Positions 23,141-36,500 of a stretch of DNA of 64,000 nt are shown in pieces (position 1 is the stretch's first letter; every line of letters begins with the position of its first letter). The notes beneath the pieces are model-generated. The model searched no databases and had not been told where the DNA came from. It saw only the letters and a program-made list of their open reading frames with translations. This stretch comes from Tridacna crocea (Eukaryota > Mollusca > Bivalvia > Cardiida > Cardiidae). The stretch is from contig OX031065.1 in assembly GCA_943736015.1 (NCBI GenBank), positions 30,022,427-30,086,426 on the forward strand, given 5' to 3'. The position numbers and the translations under genes are program-made.

Positions 23141-23371
23141 TTAACCCATTACCACACAATCCGTATTTTTGATGACCCTGAGAAAAAAAGCCTTTAGAAA
23201 ACATTGTTAGAAAAGGAGAAAATGCTGGTAACCAGCATTTTCTCCTTTTTCCCACAATGTTTTCTACCCTTCACAAAACAAATTTCAATTTTTCAGTCAC
23301 TTTTATTCTGTAGTCTGCCAATGCTTTCAATTTAGAAGTGCCAAATAATTTGTCATTTGATAATGAATTAA
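23141..23371 (+). mobile_element. PalT MITE, full copy (abutting pair, first)
   Basis: TTAACCCATTACCACACAAT to TTTGATAATGAATTAA. TTAA 23368..23371 is shared with the next copy. Confidence 0.94.
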
Positions 23372-23588
23372 TCCTTTCCCAAACAATCCCTGGTTTTTAT
23401 GGGTCTGGAATAGTAGCCTTTTGAAAACATTGTGGGAAAAGGAGAAAATGCTGGTAACCAGCATTTTCTCCTTTTCCCACAATGTTTTCCACCCCATCAT
23501 AGACAGAAATCAGCAAGAGTTGAATTGTCGTCTGCAAATGCTTTTAATTTGGTCTAGTTCAAAAGTTCGTCGTTTGGGAAAGGGTTAA
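23368..23588 (+). mobile_element. PalT MITE, full copy (abutting pair, second)
   Basis: Terminal variant TTAATCCTTTCCCAAAC / GTTTGGGAAAGGGTTAA, as in 3751..3975 and 60066..60295. Palindrome perfect. Confidence 0.94.
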
Positions 23589-24470
23589 TCTTTTTGCAGA
23601 TGCATTAAACCCCTTTTTCATAGAGTATGATTCATCATATATTACGGTAAAAGTGGATATATATGTAAAAATGGATTTATATACCGGTATGTGCTGAAAA
23701 ATTTGCTACCTACCTATTATACACATTTTTTATTGGGAAATGTCTGCAAATTTGAGACAATTTTTGGTATACTCATGGTAAAATAGGCCAACAGAAAAGT
23801 TTGCGAATTTCTCAAATTTTTGAAATCATAAAAATATCCATGTCTCTGACTTTTCCCACTTGTACAGTACATATATGTAACAAAGACAATTTAAGCTTAC
23901 ACGCTTGGAAAATTCATTGAAAAAGTTCTGCAATATATGCCCTGAAGTAAGTCGATCTTCGCCATCAAAACAGTAGATTTAAACTTAGTACTATCGTTAT
24001 CACAATTACTCTTCTGAATAAACAATCTTGCTCATTAGCTAAAATAAACTATGAAGTGGTCTATATCTTCCAATAGTATTACCCTCAAATGCTAACAACA
24101 TCTTTCTATGGTTTGGCCTTTTTATAATACAAGGGGAAACCAGTATTCTTTCCTTCCAAATGACTCTACATTAGAATTGTTCATAAGGTGGTCATTGTGG
24201 CACTGTATAAATGTTACTGAACTGAAAAACTTGCTTTTGCAAGTTTGAATCCTGAGCTGAGGTAACATGTTTGCCGTAATGAAGCGATAGGTTTAACCTG
24301 TCTTACCATTGAGGTATTTGTATTGTGATACTGTGCATGTCAACAAAGGCTAAAACTATCTGAGGGTAATACATGAAAACACAAAGTCAGCATTAAGTCT
24401 TGTTTTTTATCACAATTCTTCTGACTAAAATATACTCATTTCCATTTTTGCTCATCAGTTAGTTGACAGA
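23589..24470. other. 3' flank of AGXT2 / presumed 3' UTR region
   Basis: No PalT copy and no other recognised repeat in nearly 900 bases, unusual here. Contains a minus-strand AATAAA at 23728..23733. The 3' UTR would be transcribed right to left through it. Confidence 0.4.
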
Positions 24471-24563
24471 TCAGTCATATTTCTTCAGCACTTCTCTAAA
24501 TGATGAAACCGCAAAGTCAATGTCCTCTTTTGTAACACACATAGGTGGTTTTATCCTGAATAC
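24471..24563 (-). CDS. AGXT2: AGXT2 exon 14 and stop codon (residues 459-488)
   Basis: Encodes [19 protein letters not shown], then [11 protein letters not shown] and TGA, matching human [21 protein letters not shown]. Arg-461 aligns with the C-terminal substrate-carboxylate arginine known in class III enzymes (inference from family). Acceptor TTTTTCAG. A minus-strand AATAAA lies about 740 bases downstream at 23728..23733, a possible but unsupported polyadenylation signal. Confidence 0.96.
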   Translation of the reverse strand, partial: VFRIKPPMCVTKEDIDFAVSSFREVLKKYD

Positions 24564-27500
24564 CTGAAAAATTAATTACAATTAATTAATTAATACACTA
24601 AAGTGATTAGTGTATTAGTATTAGTGTATTTCAAACCCTTTACCACACAATGTCAACTTTTAATGCCCCTGAAAGAGAAGGCTTTTGAAAACACTGTGGG
24701 AAAAGGAGAAAATGCTGGTAACCAGCATTTTCTCCTTTTCCCACAATGTTTTCTACCCTATCAAAGAAAAATCATTTCATACGAGCCACACTGAAACTGT
24801 CATCAGCAAATGCTTTCAATTCGGACAGGTCTAAAATCTTTCACTACATTTACAAGTACATGATTTGTGTTTCTGCACTGGCTATAAATGTAGTAGTGGA
24901 GAGTGTAGATCAAAGATCAGTCTGTTTTATGTAGTCTAATATTGATTTACATGATTTTCCACAAAAGCTTCTGGTATCATCTATAGTAAGAAAGAGTTAA
25001 CTCATTACCAAACGACAATAATTTAGGCTTGTCCAAATCAAAAGCATATGCAGACGACAAAATAAAAGTGACTGAAAATTTGAAATTTGTTTTAGGAAGG
25101 AAAGAAAACACTGTGGGATAAGGAGAAAATGCTGGTTACCAGCATTTTCTCCTTTTCCATAAGTGTTTTCAGAAGGCTTCTTTTTCAGGGTAGTTAAAAG
25201 TCGGGATTGTATGATAAAGAGTTTAACATTTAAGCACCAAATAAACCAAACAGAAATGTTAACCCCACAAAAACAACCAGAACTAGAGCTGTCACTGAAT
25301 GTGACTTAATACCGCCAGCCCTTTGACAGAAACAGGCAATTTGTAGTATTTTGTACCAAGACGGACACACAGACAGACACAAACATGGACAGATAAACTG
25401 ATTCCAGTATACCCTCGAAAACATTTGTTTTGCGGGGGTATAATAATCCCAATTTCATTGTTGCTTTTGTCTGCAGTGTACCAGTAAAGCAGACAGTGTA
25501 GATCAAGATCAGGCTGCACACTTTGTGCAGCCTGATCTTGATCTGCACTGTCTGCAAAGGCAACTAAAGTTGTGAGAGGCACTTTAACAGTTAATTCAAA
25601 ACAGTAAAATTTTTGCTTTTGAGACTTTATCAACCTTTAACTCTCTACCACTTAACATAATTTTTGACTTAAGCAAATTGATCTCATTTTTGATTGTAAA
25701 TAGGATGAATGTATCTCCAAGGACAGGATTTTTTTTTGTAGTCCTCTTTGGAACAGCATCATTATATGGATCCCAACTACAAATTGCACATTTTTAAGTC
25801 TTGAAAGAACATTTGATTGCAGATTACTACGCAGCACTTGTTACCACAGCTACATGTATCTGTCAGAAACATTGTCAGTTGTATGGTCAGGTGCACACTG
25901 TATGGAAACTCTGTACGGGAATTTTTTTCGGTGAATTCAAGATGGCCGACACGTGCTATTGACAATGTAAGTGTCGTTTGATTTTGGTCCAAACTTGTTT
26001 CAAATTGCATCCCCTACAACGAGTAAGGTACCAATCTAAAGAGCTTTGATTGAAAAATCAAGCGGTAGATCTAGTAGCTTATGGTACAGTGGTAAGAATA
26101 TGACATTTCCCCACCGATCGAGGCACATTCCTTTATCATTAGCTTTCTATTCGATGAAATAAAGCCAGTTTTCCTCCAGTCTCCCGCTTAGTTTTTCAAC
26201 TTCATCAAAACATCATGTTCAGCACGGGATTATGGACAAGAGGCACTCCCATTTTCTCATAAGCTACTATCGCTTGATTTTTCAATCAAAGTTCTTTAGA
26301 TTAGTGGCTTACTCGTTGTAGGGGATGCAATTTGAAACAAGTTTGGACCAAAATTAAACGACACTTACTTTGTCAATAACACGTGTCTGCCATCTTGAAT
26401 TCACCGAAGAAATTTCCCGTGCAGAGTTTCCATACAGTGTGGCAGGGAACTTGGAAACTTGTTCATGGCTGTGGTTAATAGTGTTGCCTCGAGTCCCCTG
26501 CCACCTGAGCGTACAACAAATTTATTATACTGCAAAGTTTTACTATTCCAACATTTGTTAAGGGAATTTTACCCATTTTTTGCTTAAAAAATATGAGTAG
26601 AAGTTCCCTTCTGAATGCCCCACTTAATGAAAACTGATGTCAATGAGACCTTGGTAACACATGCTAAAATGTGCAGCTTGGCGCTTAATCTTGATCGATG
26701 CCGCCATTTTTGATGTTGTATTGATAGTGTAGTCATGTATACAGGGCACCCAAAAGGGAAACCACTTTTACAATGGTTTTTCCACTGCACATGATATATG
26801 TTCAAGGCATACCAGTACATGTATTATCCAATCAAATCACAAGAAATTTCTCAGCAATATAAAAATGTTCTTTGTAATCTATGTCATAAACATCCTGCTA
26901 AATATTAGCTAAATTTGCTCTATTTATGTTTTGATTTTTTTTTTCTTTTGAAATGAGTGCATGAACAAGGCACATTGATTTATGGAGACCCACATGAAAT
27001 AGTTTTTGAGCTGGATCTACCATCATGAGGGTTGCTGTGGCGACACTAAAAAAAAATTATATTAATCCTTTACCACACAATGATGACTTTTAACAACCCT
27101 GAGGAAGAAGCCTTTTCTTTTGAAAACATAGTGGGAAAAATAGAAAATGCTGGTAACAAGCATTTTCTCCTTTTCCCATTAAGTTTTCTACCCTATCAAA
27201 AAAAATTGCACCATTTGAGCCAGTTTGCAATTGTTGTCTGCAAACTCTTTCAGTTTGCATAGATCTAAAATTTTGCCATGTGGTAAAGAGTGAAGCTATG
27301 TAGATGTTAATTTTAAACCATTGCCAGGTAGCTCAGCAGTTTGTGTTTCTGACTAGGGACCTGTGGTGTCCGTGGTTGTGAGGTACAGCGTCGGCCTCAT
27401 AACCTAAAGGTCCTGAGTTTGATACCTGGGAGCGGGTGTCAACTCTGGGATTTTTCATTGGCCCACACATTCGGCACAAGTACTTGTGTAGTTCCCAGGA

Positions 27501-30500
27501 AGCAGAATCAAGAGAGATTAGTATAAGTCGTAAGAACTTGTTTCTCAATCGATGTAAAATAAATATGTTTAAACTAAACTAAACTAGGGACCTGGAGGTT
27601 GCTAGTTTGATTGTGGCAAACTTTCTTTCCAGCATGTTTTTGTCTCTCACCTCTTATGCATGTGGGAAAATAGTCAGTCAGTGGCTTGGAAAGAAAGCTG
27701 TGTCAGTACTGGTGTGAAAATGCCAGGAAAACAGAATGATACACTCCAATTCCAATAACTGATTTGGAAATTTGTGTTTCAAAAAAAAAACTGATCCAAA
27801 GTTTTCATCTTTCATCTTATCTATATAAAACAAAGAAACAAGGAAACTTTTTTGTAAACTGTTTCTTGACCCCTCATATAATATACATGTACAGATATTA
27901 GATGTAACAGATAACCTGCTAAATAGGCATGACTTACACTTCCATAAAGACCACCTTTACCCAGCAACACCCCAAGGTCTTTCATGTCCTCCCAGATATC
28001 ATTCATTCTGTCTGCAGGCAGAGGTGTTTTCGATTCCTGTAACAGTACAAGGATACAAGAGCTCATAACGAGCAATTTCTCCTTTTCCCACAATGTTTTC
28101 CACTCAATCAGATATTTTGTACTCTCATTTGTCCATATTTTTGACATCATATCTTTATTTGCTACTGAAATGGAAGAGCCTCAAATTGACATATCAGGTA
28201 AAGGGTTAAATAGCATGGCTCATTTATTTTCAAGATTAATAAATATATATAATATATACATGAGGATTAATTAAGTACCACCCATTTTCATATTAAAAGT
28301 TATCATTCATAATATTGAAATATTGAAACTCGGGACTTGGTTATGAATTTGCTAACATAAAGTTATGGGCCCCATTTTACTACAATAGTTACAAACAAAA
28401 TTTGAGTAAGTTTAACGTAACTTTAGTAAAGTGGCATATTTCTGTCATGAGATACGAGATGACTATCAGGATTATTTCAGAAAAAGTATTGCGATAAATC
28501 AAAGTTTCCATGAAATTTTATGGAGATAAAATGAAATAGCAAACACTACAGGGCTACATACCTTGTCTGCAACCATCTCCATTCCAATCATTAGACCTTT
28601 GCCCCTTACATCTCCCACGATCTCAAATTCGTCCCTCAATTTGGCAAGCTCCTCTATACAGTAGGTTCCCACTATGTGAGCATTTTCCTGAATGTTGTCT
28701 TCATCTATCACCTGAGTAAAATATTTTTTTTTATGTTTAATACAAAAACTGATGGCTATCATCTATGGATCTGTTGAAAAAAGTTTTGCATTTTGCAATA
28801 TTAAAGTATATTCTGTGTGGTTACTCAACCCTTTACCAAACATTTCCCAAGTTTTACGACTCTGAGATAGAAGCCTTATGAAAACATTGTGGGAGCATTT
28901 TCCCGCAATGTTTTCTACCTTGCTGGAAACAAATGTCAATTTTTGAGTTATGTTTATTTTGTCATCTGCAAGTGGTTTCAGTTTGGACCAGTCTGAAATT
29001 TTGTCATTTAGTAAAGGGTTAAACAGTAACAGACAACAGCTTTTTAACTCGTTACCACATGATCCCGACTTTCAACGATCCCTAGAAAGAAGCCTTTTGA
29101 AAAAAATTGTGAGAGGAGATAATGCTGGTAACCAGCATTTTCTCCTTTTCCCACAATGTTTTCTACTCTTTTAAAGACAAATTCCATCATTTGAGCTATG
29201 CTTAAATTGTCATCTGCAAATGCTTTCAATTTGGACAAGTCCATTGTTTGCTTATGTGGTAAAGAGTTGCAGGTCTAAACTGTCTCAACCAAATGGGAAT
29301 ATCTCAGATGCCTTCAAACTGAAAACAGTAAAAAATACAAACCAAATGTGCTTCAAATAAAGGACTTTGTCTTTGATAGGGTAGAAATATTGTAAGAAAA
29401 GGAGAAAATGCAGATAAGCAGCATTTTCTCCATTTCCTACAATGTGTTTAAAAACCTTTCTCCTCAGGTCCATTAAAACTTCCAGGGATTGCTTGTTAAA
29501 CTTTCATTAACAGATTTACAAAAGATCATGTGCAACAATTGCTGTTGCCGAGTTTCTACCCTATCAAAGACAAATTGCACCATTTGAGCCACACTGAAAT
29601 TGTTGTCTGCAAATGCTTTCAATTCTAACAAGTCTAAAATTTTGTTGTCTGGTAAAGTGTTACCAGAGAGGAAGGTTGTAACTCTGTTTTTATGAATGGC
29701 AGATTAATAGATCTATTATAGTGTAATGTTTTGAACTATACATGTATTTCAGTTGTGTATGTTATTTCATTCAAATGTGGCCTATGTATTTTAGCAGCAA
29801 AATTCACTGGTATTTAATAAAAACTTACATCTAACACAACCGATCCCACTGCACAAGCAATCGGGTTTCCTCCATATGTGTTAAAGTGTAGGGCTTTACC
29901 CATACTAGCCGCTATCTCTGGAGTGGTGACAACAGCACCAAGAGGGAACCCATTACCAATGCCTTTAGCCATGACCACTAAAATGACAACAACAGATAAT
30001 ACCTGGGTATACACATCTGAGACTCATCAACTTTTCATTAAAACTTAAATTGTGACTACTCATGAATTATCTGGATCAAACAAGCCATGATTGTGCCAAT
30101 AACACAGATTTGGTGCAGACTGTTTAATTCTTTACCAAATGACAAATTTTTGGACTGAACCACATTGAAAGCATTTGCAGACGACAAAATAAATGTGACT
30201 AAAAAATTGAAATTTGGTTTGGGAAGGGTAGAAGACAATGTGGGAAAAGGCAAAAATGCTGGTTACCAGTCAAGTACTCCATGTTGTTGTTGTTTTAAAC
30301 CCATCTTGTATATAACTAGCATTTTCTCTATAAGTGCTTAGCCCAATCCTGTGTAAGCCACTCACTACTTTCCCATGGAAAATTGGCAAAAAAAAAAGAT
30401 TAGCACTGAGAAGAAGACAAAACTTGATCCTGAGGCAATGGGTAATCCAATCTTGAAGAATACAATCAAGCTGGGATTCTTCTAGAAAAGGAAATGAAGG

Positions 30501-33500
30501 GGCAATACAGTTGTCTGAACAAAGCTTATATTTCATTATCATGTTGAATCAAAAGCGAATGTAGAAAAAGATACAGTACCTCAATTTCTACTTCTTCTTT
30601 GTCATACTTTTTAACTCTTTACCAAATGGCCAAATTTTTTATTTGTCCAAATTGAAAACATTTGCAGACGACAATTCAGTTGCAGCACAAATTGCAGGAT
30701 TTGTCTTTGATAGGGTAGAAAACACTGTGGGAAAAGGAGATAATGCTGGTTACCAACATTTTCTCCTTTTCTGACAATGCATTCCAACATACCCTTCTTC
30801 AAGGTCTTCAAAACACAGGTCTTTTTTGTGAATGGTAACCTTCAATGATAAAAATAAAAGAAAGGATTAACCCATTACCACACACTGTCTACTTTTGAAG
30901 ATCCTGAAAAAGAATCCGTTAGAAAACATTGTGGGAAAAGGAGAAAATGCTGGTAACCAGCATTTTCTCCATTTCCCACAATGTTTTCTACCTTTCACAA
31001 AACAATTTCAAATTTTCTGTCACTTTTGTTTTGTTGTTTGCAAATGCTTTAGATTTGGACAAACCTAAAATTTTGTCGTTTGGTAATGGGTTAAGTGGAA
31101 AGGGGAAAATTGCTTGTAATGAACAACTTTCCTTCACCACAAAGTTTCAAAATGGGTTTGTCCCCAGACATGTAAACAACATCAGATTGTTTGTTAACCC
31201 TTTACTCCACAGATATTCATTTCTATGCATTGCTCGTAGGAGCCTTTGGAAAACATTGTGGCAAAAGGTGAAATTGCTGGTGACGAGCAATTTCACCTTT
31301 TGTCACAATGTTTTCTATGCTATCAAAAGTTGTCGTATACACATAAGAAACAGCTTCATCCTTGCTGTTATTTAGGGTCAATTAGAAATACCATAGAAAT
31401 GTCTTATGGGGTAAAGGGTTAAATGGTTAAATCTTTACAAAACGACAAAATTTTAAACTAGTCCAAATTGAAAGCAAAATAAAAAAGACTGAAAAGCTGA
31501 AATTTGTTTATTTAAGGGTACATAAAAAGGAGAGCAATTTCTCCTTTTCCCTCATTATTTTATTCTCAGGGTTGTTTAAAGTTGGGAGTGTATGGTAACA
31601 GGTTAAGATATTACGATGGAATTTTACCAATATCTGGTGAAATATCATGGCCTTGGAATCCCCAGAAATGTGTTCCTGTTCTGCCAAACCCTGTCTGAAC
31701 CTGGAATAACAATTTTGAAAAAAAAAGTTATGAGCACCAGAACTCTGCCAGAAATAAATTCCTGCACTAATTGAACACCACTAGCTATTCTTTCATATGA
31801 AGAAAATGATAACAATAATCTTGCTAAAATTGAAAGACCACACCATGTAGGCTACAGCAAATGCATTCTAACAAACACACATCTTTTTGCCTCAAAAACT
31901 GCCAAAAAACATATGCAACTATTCAGTGAAACACTGTAAGTTTCATGAAAATTATCAGTGCAGTATGACATGGCTTTATCTCTTTACCAAACAATCCTGG
32001 GCTTTCACGGCTCTGTGAAAAAAGTCTTTTAAAAACAAAGTGGGAAAAGGAGAAAATACTGGTAACCAGCATTTTCTCCTTTTCCCACTTTGTTTTCAAA
32101 AGGTAACCAGCATTTTCTCCTTTTCCAACAATGCTTTCTACCCTTCCCAAAACACATTTCAATTTTTAATTATGTTGTCTGCTAATCCTTTCAATTTGGA
32201 ATAGTCTAAAACATTGTCGTCTGGTAAGGAGTTAAAAGTTTTTGGGTCAATGAATCATCCTCTGCAGTTTTCAGCCTTCTCCATTCATATGATAACTCCT
32301 ACTACTGTTTAACTCTTTTACCATATGACAAAATTTTGGACTGTTCCAAACTGAAAGCATTTACGGACAACAAAATAAATGTGACTCAAATACAGAGAAG
32401 CATAGAAAACATTCTGGAAAAAGGAGAAAATGCTGGTGTCAAGTATTTTCTCCCTCTCCCACAATTTTTTTAAAAAGCTTTTTTCTCAGGGTCGTTAAAA
32501 ATCGGGATTGTGTGATAAAGGCTTAAAATACCATTCAGAAGAAAAACACAACATGCGGTTGCCAGTGTAGAAAATTCTGTGTCAAAAAAGGTGCATAACT
32601 GTGTCAAAACAACCCCTTTTGATAGTCAAGAATTAGACCAAATCTGAACCAAATATATCCAGTAATAATGAAAATTTTACAACATGTCAAAGTTTTTGAC
32701 TAAGATGCAGACAAAGACACAGATACAACTGATACAGACAATACTTGGCTGCCTTAACACCTTGACATTTTCATAGAAAACGGCTGAGCTTAAAGTTGTT
32801 CTCCTTCAATGTCTAATACCAAAACTTTTATAAATTTGCCAAACAAACCCATGATTTAATGACCAGCAGAAGAAGAATTTCGAAAGCAGCATGGGAAATG
32901 GAGAAAATAATGGTTACCCGCATTTTCTCCTTTTCTCACAATCTTTTCAACCCTTAAAAAGATGAACCTGTCCCCACAATGTTTTAAAAGGCCATCTCCC
33001 TCATGGGTGTGAAAACATTGGATGGTTTGTTAAATAGTTGAATAAATGAAGGGTAAAGTGAAAGTGGTTGAAATTATTGAAACTGTCATTGATATGGTAG
33101 AAAGTACTTTGGGGAAAATAATGTACTGGAAATTACATCTTCACCATCATTTACTACTTTTCTCATGTTTTCAACATCTTTCTTCCAAGAGAAGTTAAAC
33201 AGGATAATTTGCATTAGAATTACCAATAAGAACATTAGAGAACAAACCTCATCAGATATACATACACCACCGTGCTCTCTCACCAGCTCAAAGGCAGATC
33301 TGAGGAAATTTTTGGGAAATTGAACTGTGCCACCAACACCCTGAAAAATAGCAACAAGAGGACCATGATGGCCCTTAATTGCTCATCTGAGCCTCTGTAC
33401 TTTTGAGAATAGATATGAACCAGTGACTTAATTTTTAGCCGGCAGATCCATTTTGATATCATCAAAGTCCAAGTTGTAAATGATACCATCAAAGACAAAA

Positions 33501-36500
33501 TCATTAATGACATCATCAAAGACGAAATTGTTCATGATATCATCAAAGACAATCATTCAGACATTAAATTTTATGAGCATCAGAGCAAAAGTATGGCATC
33601 AACATCATAAAAAACAAGCCTTTGACTGCTAAATGTGACTGTGACTCGTTAACCTTTTGCGGACAGTGTACATTAAGATCAGACTGCACAAAATGTGCAG
33701 TCTGATCTTTGATCTACACTGTCCAATAAGGAGATATTATTCTCCAAAAGGTAATTTTGAAATAGCAATTTATGAGCTTTTACTATCGAACTAAAAATTT
33801 CAGTTTAGTTATTTAGCAAGAAAAAGGTTAAATAAGCATTAAAAATTAACTGTTCACCTGGATGGATTCTGCAAAGAAGGCACCAATTCTTCCCTTAGGA
33901 GCTGAAAACTGTAAAACATCTTTTAATTGGTCAACATACAATTCTCCTGCTAAACACTGACCAGCAAGACAATCACAGCCTCTCTGTACCTGAAAGAAAC
34001 AAAAATTCAGAATATCTGGAGCTAACCCTACAAAGTCACCTGAAGGATAGAGTGTAATTATTTCATCAGCAAAAACAATAAGAACTAGAAATCATTCCAG
34101 TAAAAGCTGAGACTGGTAGCACAGTTGGTAGCATACAGGACTTGAGACCAGGGGGATAACTGAATTGAATCTCAAGCAAAGCTTTCTTTTGAAGGATTGA
34201 TGAAGGTAATGGCAATATAAATAATTCCTCTCTCATTGCTGAAATAAAAACAAGAGGGCCAAGATGGCCCTGGATCGCTCACCTGAATTTTTGAGAGGAC
34301 CATAGCCTTTTTTTTTTGAAGGTAATGAAACACTGGAAACAAAATCATTATTTTGGAAAGCAATTTTTAAAAGGTCACCTGTAAAAGTCCTTTCAAAATC
34401 TGACCAGCAGTTTCAGAAAAGAAGAATTTTTAGGAGTTTCTTAATTTCCGTACAGTGCAAGTAGCCCCCAATCACCAGAGCCATGTTTCTTGACCTATCA
34501 AAATTTCGCAAGCAAATTTTGAAAAAGGTCATTCAAGGAATATTTCCGTGAAATAAATTTCAAATCTGACCAGCCGTTTCAGAGAAGAAGAATTTTCAAG
34601 AAATTCTTCATTTCCATATAGTGCAAGTAGCCCCCATTCACCAGAGCAATGTTTTTCTACGAATCAAACTTTCACAAACACTTTTTGAAAGGGGTCACCC
34701 AAGGAATATCTCTGTGAAATTATTTCAAAATCTGACCAGCCATTTCAGAGAAGAAGAATTTTTAAGAACTTCCTCATTGCCCTATAGTGCAAGTAGCCCC
34801 CATTCACCAGAGCCATGTTTCTTGACGAATCAAAATTTTACGAACAATTTTTGAAAAGGGTCGCCCAAGGAACATCTCTGTGAAATTATTTCACAATGTG
34901 ACCAGCGGTTTCAGAGAAGAAGAATTTTTAAGAATTTTTAAGAATTTCTTCAGTTCCCTATAGCGCAAGAAGCCCCCATTCACCAGAGCCATGTTTCTTG
35001 ACGGATCAAAATTTCGCGAACCATTTTTGAAAAGGGTCACCCAAGAAACATCTCTGTGAAATTATTTTAAAATCTGGCCAGTGGTTTCAGAGAAGAAGAA
35101 TTTTTAAGAATTCCTTCATTTCTGTATAGTGCAAGAAGCCCCCATTCACCAGAGCCATGTTTCTTGACGGATCAAAATTTCACGAACAGTTTTTGAAAAG
35201 GGTCACCCAAGGAAAATCTCTTTGAAATTATTTTAAAATCTGGCCAGCAGTTTCAGAGAAGAAGATTTTTAAAGAATTTCCTAAAAAATTCCATTTCGTT
35301 GCCATGGCAACCAGAGTTTTTGACGGAATCAAATACTGTGAACAAGTTTTAAAGAGGACCTCCCAAGGAACATTCCAGCCAAGTTTGGTCCAAATTGGCC
35401 CAGCGGTTTAGGAGGAGTTGATGTTTAAAGAATTGTTGATGCACGACGGACGACGGACGCCGGGTGATCCTAAAAGCTCCCCTTGAGCACGTTGTGCTCA
35501 GGTGAGCTAAAAAAGGTTTCAACGTCCAAATTTTCACACAGATGTTTGCTTTCATAAAAGATATTTGATTAATAGTTTTAGTCTTTTGTTTTTTGTGATT
35601 TCTAGAAAAAATATTTTTCTCTTTAATTCTAGCTACATGTAATTATATACTGTTACATAAAGCATTATTGTAGAAAAGGACTGGTGATTTGTCAAGGAGA
35701 AAGCATAACCAGGCCACTAGAATACATACTGATCAGGCATTTAGGCCATGCATTTAAAAGTCATTCTAATAAACAAGGTACACAACTACATCAAACTCAC
35801 AGAAGTATGTGTTGTTATTTGTCCTTCTTCTGAAATGCAGGTGTTAAGGTAGTGGACCCGTAATACTTCTAGTTCAGCATGGCATGAAATTTCTTGATGG
35901 TTGATAAAGATAGATTTATACAGATATAATACTATTGTGCATTTTTAACCGACCAGAAATTCCTTTGATGTCTATTTTGAATTTATTTGTTGATACTTTT
36001 GTTAGTTTCCAGAAAAGGGAGGTACAAAATTATCATATCCGTTTGTATTGAAAATATAGTGGTTTCAGATTTATATATGATAAATCTAGGAAGGACATAA
36101 AGAAAAAAGTGGATCAGTGCAAGTAGTATAATAATACTCATTTTTGATCCTAGCAAATTTTCTTGGATAATATTTCGGTTGAAATAGGTGTTTTCTATTA
36201 CAGGTCCACTACGTTAAATCAGCCATTCAGACAATTGAGAACACACAGAGTATTTTGTTTTGCAGTTTTACTTGATGATTTTAATGAAAATGTTCTATTT
36301 GATGGACTAAAACCAGTCTAGTACTGACTTGTGATGGTGAATCCCTGCAATGCTTTCCTCCCCATGGTCCCCTGTAGGGGTCAGGGTTCATCGTCTGAAA
36401 AAAATCATGGGAGCCATAAAGTACACTAAACCCTTTACCAAACAATCCCTGGTTTTTACGACCCAAAGGAAGAAGGCCTCTGAAGACATTGTGGGAAAAG

